DNA of 64,000 nucleotides from Kitasatospora kifunensis (GCF_014203855.1 NZ_JACHJV010000001.1:5580001-5644000); one strand, 5' to 3'; counted from the stretch's first letter, positions 17,074 to 25,294 are shown. Notes: a model not told the origin generated them from the letters alone. Numbers and translations are program-made.

Positions 17074-17985
17074 GTGACAGTGTCCGACGATGGGGGCGTC
17101 CCCCAGCCGAAGACCGGGGGAGAGACCGCCCCGGAGTTGGTGATCATCTCCGGCATGTCCGGAGCCGGCCGCAGCACGGCCGCCAAGTGCCTGGAGGACC
17201 TCGGCTGGTTCGTGGTCGACAACCTGCCGCCTGCCCTCATCCCCACCATGGTGGACCTCGGCGCCCGCTCGCAGGGCGCGGTGGCCCGGATCGGCGTGGT
17301 GGTCGACGTCCGCGGCCGGCAGTTCTTCGACGATCTGCGCGCCTCGCTGGAGGAGCTGGACAAGCGCGGCATCCGGATGCGGGTGGTCTACCTGGAGTCC
17401 AGCGAGGACGCCCTGGTGCGCCGCTTCGAGAGCGTGCGCCGCCCGCACCCGCTGCAGGGCGAGGGCCGGATCGTGGACGGCATCGCGCAGGAGCGCGACC
17501 TGCTGCGCGAGCTGCGCGGCGAGGCCGACCTGGTGATCGACACCTCGGACCTCAACGTCCACCAGCTGCGGGCGAAGCTGGACGCCCAGTTCGCCGATCA
17601 CGACGAGCCCGAGCTGCGCTGCACCGTGATGTCCTTCGGCTTCAAGTACGGCCTGCCGGTCGACGCCGACCTCGTGGTGGACTGCCGCTTCCTGCCCAAC
17701 CCGCACTGGGTGCCGGAACTACGGGCACGAACCGGTACGGATGCGGACGTCGCGGACTACGTCTTCCGGCAGCCCGGCGCCAAGGAGTTCCTGGACGGTT
17801 ACGCCGAGCTTCTGCGGATCGTTACGGAGGGTTATCGCAGGGAGGGTAAGCGGTACATGACGCTTGCCGTAGGCTGCACCGGTGGCAAGCATCGCAGCGT
17901 GGCCATGTCGGAGCGGCTGACGAAGCGTCTGATCGCCGACGGCGTGGAAACGGTGCTGGTGCACCGCGACATGGGACGGGAGTAG
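17074..17985 (+). CDS. rapZ: RNase adapter RapZ (YvcJ-type nucleotide-binding protein)
   Basis: A 303-residue cytoplasmic P-loop protein. In E. coli RapZ steers decay of the small RNA GlmZ and so tunes GlmS; the actinobacterial target is not settled. The P-loop is GMSGAGRST (27-35), with Arg where most P-loops have Lys; this appears usual for streptomycetes. The C-terminal half has the conserved SFGFKYGLPVDADLVVDCRFLPNP and VGCTGGKHRSVAMSE segments. GTG at 17074 is chosen because GCGGGGA lies six bases upstream; a longer frame overlaps uvrC but lacks family similarity. It is the first gene of rapZ-yvcK-whiA. Confidence 0.95.
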   Translation: MTVSDDGGVPQPKTGGETAPELVIISGMSGAGRSTAAKCLEDLGWFVVDNLPPALIPTMVDLGARSQGAVARIGVVVDVRGRQFFDDLRASLEELDKRGIRMRVVYLESSEDALVRRFESVRRPHPLQGEGRIVDGIAQERDLLRELRGEADLVIDTSDLNVHQLRAKLDAQFADHDEPELRCTVMSFGFKYGLPVDADLVVDCRFLPNPHWVPELRARTGTDADVADYVFRQPGAKEFLDGYAELLRIVTEGYRREGKRYMTLAVGCTGGKHRSVAMSERLTKRLIADGVETVLVHRDMGRE

Positions 17986-18031
17986 CGGCGGTCCCCCAGC
18001 ACCGCCGACAGCACAGAAACGTGGGGTAGGT

Positions 18032-19111
18032 GTGACGGGATACTCGCCAGGGCGGCAATACCAGCACAAGGCCGCCGAGCGGGGCTCCCCAGGCGCACAG
18101 AGGAGATCAGTGTCCGCGGTGAAGGGGGCCGCGCCGCGGATCACCGCGCTCGGCGGCGGCCAGGGCCTGTCCGCCTCGCTCTCCGCGCTGCGCCGACTCA
18201 CCTCCGACCTGACCGCCGTGGTCACGGTGGCCGACGACGGCGGCTCCAGCGGCCGCCTGCGCGCCGAGCTCGGCGTGCTGCCCCCCGGCGACCTGCGCAA
18301 GGCGCTGGCCGCGCTCTGCGGCGACGACGACTGGGGTCGCACCTGGTCCGAGGTGATCCAGCAGCGCTTCACCGGCACCGGCGAGCTCGGCGGCCACGCG
18401 GTGGGCAACCTGCTGATCGTGGCGCTCTGGGAGAAGCTCGGCGATCCGGTCGCCGCCCTGGAGTGGGTGGGCCGGCTGCTCAACGTGCAGGGCCGGGTAC
18501 TGCCGATGTCCGCGGTCCCGCTGGACATCGAGGCCCAGGTGCGCGGCCACGACCCGGCCCACCCCGCGCAGGTCACCGCCGTGCGCGGCCAGGCCAACGT
18601 GGCGATCACCCCGGGCACCGTGCAGTCGATCCGGCTGCTGCCCGAGGAGCCGCCCGCCGTTCCCGAGGCGGTCAGCGCCGTGCTGGAGGCGGACTGGGTG
18701 GTGCTCGGCCCGGGTTCCTGGTTCACCAGCGTGCTGCCGCACCTGCTGGTCCCCGAGCTGGCCAAGGCGCTGATCGAGACCAAGGCCCGGCGCCTGCTGA
18801 CCCTCAACCTGGCCCCGCAGCCCGGTGAGACCGAGGGCTTCACCCCGCAGCGCCACCTGGAGGTGATCGCCGACCACGCCCCGGACCTGGGGGTGGATGC
18901 GATCCTGGTGGACGAGCGCGCGGTGACCGGCGGCGCCTTCGGGGTGGCCGACCTGGCCGGACTGGAGAAGGCCGCCGAGCGGATGGGGGCCGCGCTGGTG
19001 CTGGACACGGTGGCCGGCGCCGACGGGACCCCGCGACACGACCCGGAGCTTCTGGCCGCCGCGTACGACCGGATTTTCCGGACACATGGAAGGATCGGCC
19101 CATGGCGATGA
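18032..19111 (+). CDS. yvcK: YvcK/CuvA-family gluconeogenesis and cell-shape factor
   Basis: A 359-residue cytoplasmic protein of the YvcK/CofD-like family (also called GlmR in Bacillus), which senses UDP-GlcNAc and helps direct carbon to envelope precursors. The family core begins at ITALGGGQGLSASLSALRRL and includes VTVADDGGSSGRLR, GHAVGNLL, VLGPGSWFTSVLPHL and HDPELLAAAYDRIF. The first 30 residues are an unconserved extension. GTG at 18032 with GGGGTAGG just upstream. Its last 10 bases overlap the whiA start, which implies translational coupling. Confidence 0.94.
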   Translation: MTGYSPGRQYQHKAAERGSPGAQRRSVSAVKGAAPRITALGGGQGLSASLSALRRLTSDLTAVVTVADDGGSSGRLRAELGVLPPGDLRKALAALCGDDDWGRTWSEVIQQRFTGTGELGGHAVGNLLIVALWEKLGDPVAALEWVGRLLNVQGRVLPMSAVPLDIEAQVRGHDPAHPAQVTAVRGQANVAITPGTVQSIRLLPEEPPAVPEAVSAVLEADWVVLGPGSWFTSVLPHLLVPELAKALIETKARRLLTLNLAPQPGETEGFTPQRHLEVIADHAPDLGVDAILVDERAVTGGAFGVADLAGLEKAAERMGAALVLDTVAGADGTPRHDPELLAAAYDRIFRTHGRIGPWR

Positions 19112-20082
19112 CGGCAGCGGTGAAGGACGAAATCAGCCGGCTCCCCGTCACCCGGGCCTGCTGTCGTAAGGCTGAGGTGTCGGCGATCCTGCGATTCGCG
19201 GGCGGACTGCACATTGTGAGCGGTCGAATCGTGATCGAGGCGGAGCTGGACACCGGCATTGCGGCACGGCGGCTGCGCAAGGACCTGCTGGAGATCTTCG
19301 GCCACGCCTCCGAACTGGTGGTGATGGCCCCCAGCGGCCTGCGGCGCGGCAGCCGGTACGTGGTCCGGGTGATCAAGGACGGCGAGTTGCTGGCCCGGCA
19401 GACCGGGCTGGTGGACGGCCGAGGCCGACCGATCCGGGGGCTGCCCCCGGCGGTGGTCTCCGGCGCGACCTGCGACGCGGAGGCGGCCTGGCGCGGCGCC
19501 TTCCTGGCGCACGGCTCGCTGACCGAGCCCGGCCGCTCCTCCTCGCTGGAGATCACCTGCCCCGGTTCCGAGGCGGCGCTCGCGCTGGTCGGCGCCGCCC
19601 GCCGGCTCGGCATCCCGGCCAAGGCCCGCGAGGTGCGCGGTGCGGACCGGGTGGTGATCCGCGACGGTGACGCGATCGGCGCGCTGCTCACCCGGCTCGG
19701 CGCGCACGAGTCGGTGCTCGCCTGGGAGGAGCGCCGGCTGCGCCGCGAGGTGCGGGCCACCGCCAACCGGCTGGCCAACTTCGACGACGCCAACCTGCGC
19801 CGCTCGGCCCGCGCGGCGGTGGCCGCCGGGGCCCGGGTGCAGCGGGCGCTGGAGATCCTCGGCGACGAGGTCCCCGAGCACCTCGCGGCCGCCGGGCAGC
19901 TGCGGATGCAGCACAAGCAGGCCTCGCTCGAGGAGCTCGGCGCGCTCGCCGATCCGCCGTTGACCAAGGACGCGGTGGCCGGCCGGATCCGGCGGCTGCT
20001 GGCGATGGCCGACAAGCGGGCGCTGGAGCTCGGACTCCCCAGCACCGAAGCGAATCTGACGGAGGAAATGGCGCTCGGCTGA
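19102..20082 (+). CDS. whiA: Sporulation transcription factor WhiA
   Basis: A 326-residue DNA-binding regulator. With WhiB it activates the switch from aerial growth to sporulation septation in Streptomyces. Domains: WhiA N-terminal part (about 1-90; TAAVKDEISRLPVTRACCRKAEVSA), a degenerate LAGLIDADG homing-endonuclease core (about 110-215; CDAEAAWRGAFLAHGSL), and a C-terminal helix-turn-helix region (about 235-326; LGALADPPLTKDAVAGRIRRLLAMA). ATG at 19102 overlaps the end of yvcK by 10 bases. Its presence next to rapZ and yvcK is conserved across Gram-positive bacteria and supports a streptomycete-type host. Confidence 0.97.
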   Translation: MAMTAAVKDEISRLPVTRACCRKAEVSAILRFAGGLHIVSGRIVIEAELDTGIAARRLRKDLLEIFGHASELVVMAPSGLRRGSRYVVRVIKDGELLARQTGLVDGRGRPIRGLPPAVVSGATCDAEAAWRGAFLAHGSLTEPGRSSSLEITCPGSEAALALVGAARRLGIPAKAREVRGADRVVIRDGDAIGALLTRLGAHESVLAWEERRLRREVRATANRLANFDDANLRRSARAAVAAGARVQRALEILGDEVPEHLAAAGQLRMQHKQASLEELGALADPPLTKDAVAGRIRRLLAMADKRALELGLPSTEANLTEEMALG

Positions 20083-20095
20083 CCCCGGCGCCGTG

Positions 20096-20125
20096 GGCGT
20101 GGCGTGCACCCGGATACGCCACGCC
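20096..20125 (+). terminator. whiA terminator
   Basis: GGCGTGGCGT (20096-20105) pairs perfectly with ACGCCACGCC (20116-20125) around a 10-base loop, 13 bases after the whiA stop. The gap up to gap (20250) also holds a TTGACG at 20132 but no -10 at proper spacing from it. Confidence 0.65.
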
Positions 20126-20249
20126 AGGGTCTTGACGAAGGGCGGATGTGCCCTGGCGACCGCGTGCGAGGTAGGGTCAGTGGTGGTCGGGGACATCCCA
20201 ATTTCCACCCCGTCGGCATAGCCCGGCGCACCTCAGAGGAGATCGGTTC

Positions 20250-21254
20250 GTGACGATCCGGGTAGGCATCAACGGATTCGGCCGCATTGGCCGCAACTTC
20301 TTCCGCGCGGTCAAGTCCCAGGGCGCGGACATCGAGATCGTCGGCGTCAACGACCTGACCGACACCAAGACCCTGGCTCACCTGCTCAAGTACGACTCGA
20401 TCCTGGGCACCCTCCAGGCCGAGGTCAGCCACACCGCGGACAGCATCACGGTGGACGGCCACACCTTCAAGGTGATCGCCGAGCGCGACCCGGCCAACCT
20501 CCCCTGGGGCGAGCTGGGCGTGGACGTCGTGATCGAGTCCACCGGCATCTTCACCAAGGCCGACCAGGCCAAGAAGCACGTCGCCGCCGGCGCCAAGAAG
20601 GTCATCATCTCGGCGCCCGCCACCGACGAGGACGTCACCATCGTGATGGGCGTCAACGACGACAAGTACGACGCCGCGAACCACACGGTCATCTCCAACG
20701 CCTCCTGCACCACCAACTGCGTGGCGCCGCTGGCCAAGGTGCTGAACGAGAACTTCGGCATCGTCAAGGGTCTGATGACCACGGTGCACGCCTACACCAA
20801 CGACCAGGTCACCCTTGACTTCCCGCACAAGGACCTGCGTCGCGCCCGGGCCGCCGCGCTGAACATCATCCCGACCTCCACCGGTGCCGCCAAGGCCACC
20901 GCGCTGGTGCTGCCGGAGCTCAAGGGCAAGCTGGACGGCACCTCGCTGCGCGTGCCGGTCCCGACCGGTTCGATCACCGACCTGGTCGTCACCCTGGAGC
21001 GCGAGGTCACCGTCGAGGAGGTCAACGCGGCCTTCCAGAAGGCCTCCGAGGGCTCCCTCAAGGGCATCCTGCAGTACACCGAGGACCCGATCGTCTCCTC
21101 CGACATCGTGAACTCGCCGTTCTCCACGATCTTCGACTCGCTGATGACCATGGTCCAGGGCAACCAGGTCAAGGTCTTCGGCTGGTACGACAACGAGTGG
21201 GGCTACTCGAACCGTCTGGTCAACCTGACCTCCCTCGTCGGTGGCCAGCTCTGA
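20250..21254 (+). CDS. gap: Glyceraldehyde-3-phosphate dehydrogenase, type I
   Basis: A 334-residue NAD-dependent enzyme of lower glycolysis, converting glyceraldehyde-3-phosphate to 1,3-bisphosphoglycerate. N-terminal Rossmann motif GINGFGRIGRN (6-16); catalytic Cys153 in SNASCTTNC; His180 in TTVHAYTNDQ; the C-terminal WYDNEWGYSNRLV is standard. Full family length. GTG at 20250 with AGAGGAGA upstream. Followed in order by pgk and tpiA, so three consecutive glycolytic steps are clustered, although a strong hairpin separates gap from pgk and may allow gap to be expressed at a higher level. Confidence 0.98.
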   Translation: MTIRVGINGFGRIGRNFFRAVKSQGADIEIVGVNDLTDTKTLAHLLKYDSILGTLQAEVSHTADSITVDGHTFKVIAERDPANLPWGELGVDVVIESTGIFTKADQAKKHVAAGAKKVIISAPATDEDVTIVMGVNDDKYDAANHTVISNASCTTNCVAPLAKVLNENFGIVKGLMTTVHAYTNDQVTLDFPHKDLRRARAAALNIIPTSTGAAKATALVLPELKGKLDGTSLRVPVPTGSITDLVVTLEREVTVEEVNAAFQKASEGSLKGILQYTEDPIVSSDIVNSPFSTIFDSLMTMVQGNQVKVFGWYDNEWGYSNRLVNLTSLVGGQL

Positions 21255-21282
21255 CGCAGCGGAAGCTGACGTGATGTGAGGG

Positions 21283-21320
21283 GCAGGGCCCGGACGGCGG
21301 ACACCGCGTCCGGGCCCTGC
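21283..21320 (+). terminator. Terminator or attenuator between gap and pgk
   Basis: Perfect 14-bp stem GCAGGGCCCGGACG (21283-21296) and complement (21307-21320), with a 3-bp inner extension (CGG/CCG). No T-run follows. Being inside a co-oriented glycolytic cluster, it may give partial rather than full termination. Confidence 0.7.
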
Positions 21321-21400
21321 TCCTGCCCACCCTCACTTCCCCCGGCGGCCCGGCGCTGTGCCGCCCCCCAGCGCCACCCTCTCCCAGGAGACCGAAGACC

Positions 21401-22606
21401 GTGAAGACCATCGACGACCTCGATGTGGCCGGCCAGCGGGTATTCGTCCGCGCCGACCTCAACGTGCCGCTCTCGGACGGCACCATCACCGACGACGGCC
21501 GGATCCGCGCCGTCGCCCCGACGATCGCCAAGCTGCTGGAGCGCGGCGCCAAGGTGATCGTCGCCTCCCACCTCGGCCGTCCCAAGGGCGCGCCGGACCC
21601 GCAGTACTCGCTCGCGGCGGTTGCCGTGCGGCTGGGCGAGATCCTCGGCAAGCCGGTCGCCTTCGCGACCGACACCGTGGGTGACAGCGCGAAGGCCACC
21701 GTCGCCGCCCTGGCCGACGGCGAGGTCACGCTGCTGGAGAACCTGCGCTTCAACGCGGGTGAGACGAGCAAGGACGACGCCGAGCGCGGCGCCTTCGCCG
21801 AGCAGCTCGCCGCCCTGGCCGACCTCTACGTCGGCGACGGCTTCGGTGCGGTGCACCGCAAGCACGCCTCGGTCTACGACCTGCCGGCCAAGCTGCCGCA
21901 CGCGGCCGGTCTGCTGATCGAGAAGGAGCTGGGCGTCCTCAGGAAGCTCACCGAGGACGTGTCCCGCCCGTACGTGGTGGTACTCGGTGGGGCCAAGGTC
22001 TCCGACAAGCTCGCGGTGATCGACAACCTGCTGGGCAAGGCCGACAAGATCCTGGTCGGCGGCGGCATGGCGTACACCTTCCTCAAGGCCCAGGGCCACG
22101 AGGTGGGCATCTCGCTGCTGCAGGAGGACCAGATCCCGACGGTTCTGGAGTACCTGGAGCGGGCGAAGAAGAACGGCGTCGAGTTCGTGCTGCCGGTGGA
22201 CATCGCGGTCTCCGCGAACTTCCCGGACACCAAGACGCACAAGCCGGTCGAGGACTTCGAGGTGGTCGACGCCGACAAGATCCCGGCCAACAAGGAGGGT
22301 CTGGACATCGGCCCGAAGACCCGGGCGCTGTTCGCCGAGAAGCTGGCGGACGCGGCCACGGTCTTCTGGAACGGTCCGCTCGGCGTCTTCGAGCACCCGA
22401 CCTTCGCCGAGGGCTGCAAGGCGGTGGCGCAGGCGCTGATCGACAGCGACGCGTTCACCGTGGTCGGCGGCGGCGACTCGGCCGCGGCCGTGCGCATCCT
22501 GGGCTTCGACGAGACCAAGTTCGGACACATCTCGACCGGCGGTGGCGCGAGCCTGGAGTACCTGGAGGGCAAGACGCTCCCCGGTATCGCCGCCCTGGAA
22601 GGCTGA
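21401..22606 (+). CDS. pgk: Phosphoglycerate kinase
   Basis: A 401-residue glycolytic kinase that transfers phosphate from 1,3-bisphosphoglycerate to ADP. Conserved segments include VFVRADLNVPL (substrate Arg and Asp near the N-terminus), ASHLGRPKG, LLENLRFNAGE, FGAVHRKHAS, and in the C-terminal nucleotide domain LGGAKVSDKLAVI, GGGMAYTFLKA, FWNGPLGVFE and GGGDSAAAV. GTG at 21401 with AGGAGAC upstream. Only two bases separate its stop from the tpiA start, so the two genes are translated from one message. Confidence 0.98.
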   Translation: MKTIDDLDVAGQRVFVRADLNVPLSDGTITDDGRIRAVAPTIAKLLERGAKVIVASHLGRPKGAPDPQYSLAAVAVRLGEILGKPVAFATDTVGDSAKATVAALADGEVTLLENLRFNAGETSKDDAERGAFAEQLAALADLYVGDGFGAVHRKHASVYDLPAKLPHAAGLLIEKELGVLRKLTEDVSRPYVVVLGGAKVSDKLAVIDNLLGKADKILVGGGMAYTFLKAQGHEVGISLLQEDQIPTVLEYLERAKKNGVEFVLPVDIAVSANFPDTKTHKPVEDFEVVDADKIPANKEGLDIGPKTRALFAEKLADAATVFWNGPLGVFEHPTFAEGCKAVAQALIDSDAFTVVGGGDSAAAVRILGFDETKFGHISTGGGASLEYLEGKTLPGIAALEG

Positions 22607-22608
22607 TC

Positions 22609-23394
22609 ATGAGTGAGCGTCTCCCGCTGATGGCGGGCAACTGGAAGATGAACCTCAACCACCTTGAGGCCATCCAGCACACCCAGAAGCTGGCCTTCGC
22701 GCTGGCCGACAAGGACTACGACGCGGTCGAGGTGGCGGTGCTGACGCCGTTCACCGACCTGCGCTCGGTGCAGACCCTGGTCGACGGCGACAAGCTGAAG
22801 ATCAAGTACGGCTCGCAGGACATCTCGGCGCACGACTCCGGTGCCTACACCGGCGAGGTCTCGGGCCCGATGCTGGCGAAGCTGAAGTGCACCTTCGCGG
22901 TGATCGGCCACTCGGAGCGCCGCCAGTACCACGGCGAGAACGAGGAGATCGTCAACGCCAAGGTCAAGGCCGCCTACCGCAGCGGCATCACGCCGATCCT
23001 GTGCGTCGGCGAGCCGCTGGAGGTGCGCAAGGCCGGCACCCACGTCGAGCACACGCTGGCCCAGCTGGACGGCGCGCTGGCCGAGGTCCCGGCCGCGCAC
23101 GCGGCGAGCATCGTCGTCGCCTACGAGCCGGTCTGGGCGATCGGCACCGGCGAGGTGGCCACCCCCGAGGACGCGCAGGAGGTCTGCGCCGCGATCCGGG
23201 CCCGGCTGGCCGAGCTGTACGACGCCGAGCTGGCCGAGAAGGTCCGCATCCTGTACGGCGGTTCGGTGAAGTCCTCCAGTGCGGCCGGCCTGATGGCCAA
23301 GCCGGACGTGGACGGCGCGCTGGTCGGCGGTGCCTCGCTGGACGCCGAGGAGTTCGTCAAGATCGTGCGGTACCGTGAGCAGGCGGTAGGCTAA
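22609..23394 (+). CDS. tpiA: Triosephosphate isomerase
   Basis: A 261-residue TIM-barrel enzyme interconverting dihydroxyacetone phosphate and glyceraldehyde-3-phosphate. Catalytic residues are visible: Lys13 (GNWKMN), His101 (IGHSERRQ) and Glu173 (AYEPVWAIGTG); the phosphate-binding loop is YGGSVKSSSA. ATG at 22609, two bases after the pgk stop, so it is translationally linked to pgk. Confidence 0.98.
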   Translation: MSERLPLMAGNWKMNLNHLEAIQHTQKLAFALADKDYDAVEVAVLTPFTDLRSVQTLVDGDKLKIKYGSQDISAHDSGAYTGEVSGPMLAKLKCTFAVIGHSERRQYHGENEEIVNAKVKAAYRSGITPILCVGEPLEVRKAGTHVEHTLAQLDGALAEVPAAHAASIVVAYEPVWAIGTGEVATPEDAQEVCAAIRARLAELYDAELAEKVRILYGGSVKSSSAAGLMAKPDVDGALVGGASLDAEEFVKIVRYREQAVG

Positions 23395-23418
23395 CGCCCC
23401 CGCAGCAACGTAGGCTTT

Positions 23419-23448
23419 GGGCCGGACCCCCGGGTGGGGGCCCGGCCC
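23419..23448 (+). terminator. Hairpin between tpiA and secG
   Basis: GGGCCGG (23419-23425) pairs with CCGGCCC (23442-23448); CCCC and GGGG inside extend the stem. It lies 41 bases before secG and could end glycolytic transcripts or attenuate read-through. Confidence 0.6.
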
Positions 23449-23488
23449 TTAGCCCATGACCCAATAGAACGAGAGAGTTGGTCCCGCC

Positions 23489-23725
23489 GTGGTTCTCGGG
23501 TTCTCGATTGCCCTGATCATCTTCAGCCTGATCATGGTCCTGCTGGTGCTGCTGCACAAGGGCAAGGGCGGCGGTCTGTCCGACATGTTCGGTGGCGGCG
23601 CGATGTCGGCCGGCGGCGGTTCGGCGGTGGCCGAGCGCAACCTGGACCGCATCACGATCATCGTGGGCCTGTGCTGGTTCGCCTGCATCGTCGTACTGGG
23701 TCTGCTGATCAAGGTCAAGAGCTGA
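23489..23725 (+). CDS. secG: Preprotein translocase subunit SecG
   Basis: A 78-residue membrane subunit of the SecYEG channel. Two hydrophobic segments (about 2-22 and 53-74) flank the conserved loop LLHKGKGGGLSDMFGGGAMSAGGGSAVAERNLDR, whose GLSDMFG and ERNLDR elements identify SecG. GTG at 23489 after GAGAGAG. The position downstream of tpiA is widely conserved in bacteria. Confidence 0.96.
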   Translation: MVLGFSIALIIFSLIMVLLVLLHKGKGGGLSDMFGGGAMSAGGGSAVAERNLDRITIIVGLCWFACIVVLGLLIKVKS

Positions 23726-23867
23726 TCAGGCCTCAGTTCTGAAGGCGGTGCGGACAGATCCTTATTCGCTCCGTACACTAGGACAACTTGCCACTGTCCG
23801 CAGCGGGCGGCCGGTCGGCAGCGCTTGGGTTGAACCAGGCGGATAAGGGCACGCAGGGAGTCAGACC

Positions 23868-24203
23868 GTGGCAAGTGGCAACGCCATCCGTGGCAGCAGG
23901 GTCGGGGCCGGCCCGATGGGTGAGGCGGAGCGCGGCGAGTCCGCTCCCCGCAATCGGATCTCCTTCTGGTGCGCCAACAAGCACGAGACGCGCCCCAGCT
24001 TCGCCGCCGAGGCGGTCATTCCGGACACCTGGGACTGCCCGCGCTGCGGGTTCCCGGCCGGGCAGGACGAGGACAACCCTCCGGCGCCCTCGCGCAACGA
24101 GCCGTACAAGACGCACCTCGCCTACGTCCGCGAGCGGCGCACGGACGCCGACGGCGAGGCGATCCTGGCCGAGGCGCTGGCCAAGCTGCGGGGCGAGATC
24201 TGA
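23868..24203 (+). CDS. rbpA: RbpA-family RNA polymerase-binding protein
   Basis: A 111-residue protein similar throughout to actinobacterial RbpA, which binds RNA polymerase and group 1/2 sigma factors and stabilises the open complex. Seen: N-terminal tail AIRGSRVG, a zinc-ribbon-like core with Cys35, His39, Cys57 and Cys60 (FWCANKH..WDCPRCG), and the C-terminal sigma-contact helix region (THLAYVRERRTDADGEAILAEAL). It is shorter than the classical RbpA of S. coelicolor (SCO1421, elsewhere on the chromosome), so this secG-linked copy is probably a paralogue. GTG at 23868 with AGGGAG upstream. The start codon lies in a 9-base complement to 23786-23794. Confidence 0.85.
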   Translation: MASGNAIRGSRVGAGPMGEAERGESAPRNRISFWCANKHETRPSFAAEAVIPDTWDCPRCGFPAGQDEDNPPAPSRNEPYKTHLAYVRERRTDADGEAILAEALAKLRGEI

Positions 24204-24217
24204 GCAGGCATCGCGGT

Positions 24218-24263
24218 GACGCGGGTGATGGACCACAGGGTCCGCCGCCCGCGTCCTTCGTTT
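24218..24263 (+). terminator. Terminator after the RbpA-family gene
   Basis: GACGCGGG (24218-24225) pairs with CCCGCGTC (24248-24255), with GGAC/GTCC pairing inside, followed by a T-rich CTTCGTTTT. A canonical rho-independent form. Confidence 0.75.
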
Positions 24264-24278
24264 TGGGGGGTGAAGTGA

Positions 24279-24767
24279 GTGCTGATCAGGACGGAACGGC
24301 TGGAGCTGCTGCCGCTTGAGGTCGAGCACGCGGCGCGGCTGCACGGGGTGCTGGACGATCCGGGGCTGCACACCTTCATCGGTGGTGAGCCGGAGAGCTA
24401 TCAGGCGCTGGTCGAGCGCTACCGCCGCTGGTCGGCGGGTTCACCCGATCCGGCGGAGCGCTGGCTCAACTGGGTGATCCGGCTGGGCGCGGAGGACCGC
24501 CTGATCGGGACCGTGCAGGCCACCGTGCGCGGCGCCGAGGCCGAGGTGGCCTGGGTGGTCGGCGCCGACTGGCAGGGCCGTGGCTACGCCCGCGAGGCGG
24601 CACGGGCGCTGGTCGAGCGGCTGACCGCGACGGGCGTGCGGACCGTGGTCGCGCACGTCCACCCCGAGCACCACGCCTCCGCCGCGGTGGCCGCGGCCGC
24701 GGGGCTCGCGGTGACCGATCGGTGGGAGGACGGCGAGCGGCGCTGGGAGCTGGTGCTGCCCGGATAG
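24279..24767 (+). CDS. GNAT-family N-acetyltransferase
   Basis: A 162-residue acetyl-CoA-dependent transferase of the RimJ/RimL-like branch: N-terminal LIRTERLELLPLEVEHA, then the acetyl-CoA pyrophosphate-binding loop VVGADWQGRGYAREAARALVE and a C-terminal HVHPEHHASAAVAAAAGL strand-loop. GTG at 24279 preceded by GGGGGTGA. Flanked by terminators on both sides, so it is probably monocistronic. The substrate (protein, antibiotic or small molecule) cannot be told. Confidence 0.85.
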   Translation: MLIRTERLELLPLEVEHAARLHGVLDDPGLHTFIGGEPESYQALVERYRRWSAGSPDPAERWLNWVIRLGAEDRLIGTVQATVRGAEAEVAWVVGADWQGRGYAREAARALVERLTATGVRTVVAHVHPEHHASAAVAAAAGLAVTDRWEDGERRWELVLPG

Positions 24768-24784
24768 GGCCGCGCGTTGGCTTG

Positions 24785-24826
24785 AACTGCCCCGTCGTCA
24801 AGGCAGCTTGACGGCGGGGCAGTTTT
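24785..24826 (+). terminator. Terminator after the GNAT gene
   Basis: AACTGCCCCG-T-CGTCAA (24785-24801) pairs fully with TTGACG-G-CGGGGCAGTT (24808-24824), the T/G being a wobble pair, followed by a short T tract. Seventeen base pairs around a 6-base loop. Confidence 0.9.
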
Positions 24827-24827
24827 C

Positions 24828-24865
24828 CATCACCATTTCACTAATGCCTTAGTGAAATGGTGATG
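24828..24865. promoter_or_regulatory. Perfect 38-bp operator overlapping the GntR start codon
   Basis: Arms CATCACCATTTCACTAA (24828-24844) and its exact complement (24849-24865) around TGCC. The right arm contains the first possible ATG (24857) of the GntR-type gene, so a bound repressor would block both transcription start and initiation. Likely the autoregulatory site of this YtrA-type regulator. Confidence 0.75.
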
Positions 24866-24868
24866 CCG

Positions 24869-25294
24869 ATGGTGGACTACCGCATCGACCGGCGCAGCGG
24901 CGTGGCCACCTATCTGCAGATCGTCCAGCAGACCAAACACGCGCTGCGGCTGGGCCTGCTGCAGCCGGGGGACAAGCTGCCGACCGCCAAGGAGGTGGTG
25001 GCGGCCACCGCGATCAATCCGAACACGGTGCTGAAGGCCTACCGCGAGCTGGAGCGCGAGGGGCTGGTCGAACCACGCCCGGGGCTCGGCACCTTCGTGC
25101 TGCGCTCGCTGGCCCGTGAGGAGGCGGGCAGTGACTCGCCGCTGCGGGCGGAACTGGCCGACTGGGCGGCCCGGGCGCACCGCGCGGGGCTGGACCGGGA
25201 GGACGTCGCCGCGCTGGTGGCGACCGTGGTCGAGCAGGAATTCGGTGGCCGGGTGGCCGGGAGTCAGCAGGACGCAATCGAGGGGAACCGATGA
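24869..25294 (+). CDS. GntR-family (YtrA subfamily) transcriptional regulator
   Basis: A repressor of about 141 residues beginning MVDYRIDRRSGVATYLQIVQQ; in-frame ATG/GTG codons at 24857, 24860 and 24863 could add up to four residues, but these lie inside the operator. The winged helix-turn-helix is intact (GDKLPTAKEVVAATAINPNTVLKAYRELEREGLVEPRPGLGTFV), followed by the short two-helix C-terminal part of the YtrA group. These regulators usually control an adjacent ABC exporter, and here the stop overlaps the ATPase start (ATGA). No Shine-Dalgarno is evident, so the message may be leaderless or nearly so. The effector is unknown, often a cell-wall-active compound. Confidence 0.88.
   Translation: MVDYRIDRRSGVATYLQIVQQTKHALRLGLLQPGDKLPTAKEVVAATAINPNTVLKAYRELEREGLVEPRPGLGTFVLRSLAREEAGSDSPLRAELADWAARAHRAGLDREDVAALVATVVEQEFGGRVAGSQQDAIEGNR

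Noticed and set aside
23780..23835. A SigR-type promoter (GGAAT-N18-GTT) before the RbpA-family gene, as known for classical rbpA
   Set aside because: GTT at 23829 has GGCGG, not GGAAT, at the required distance.
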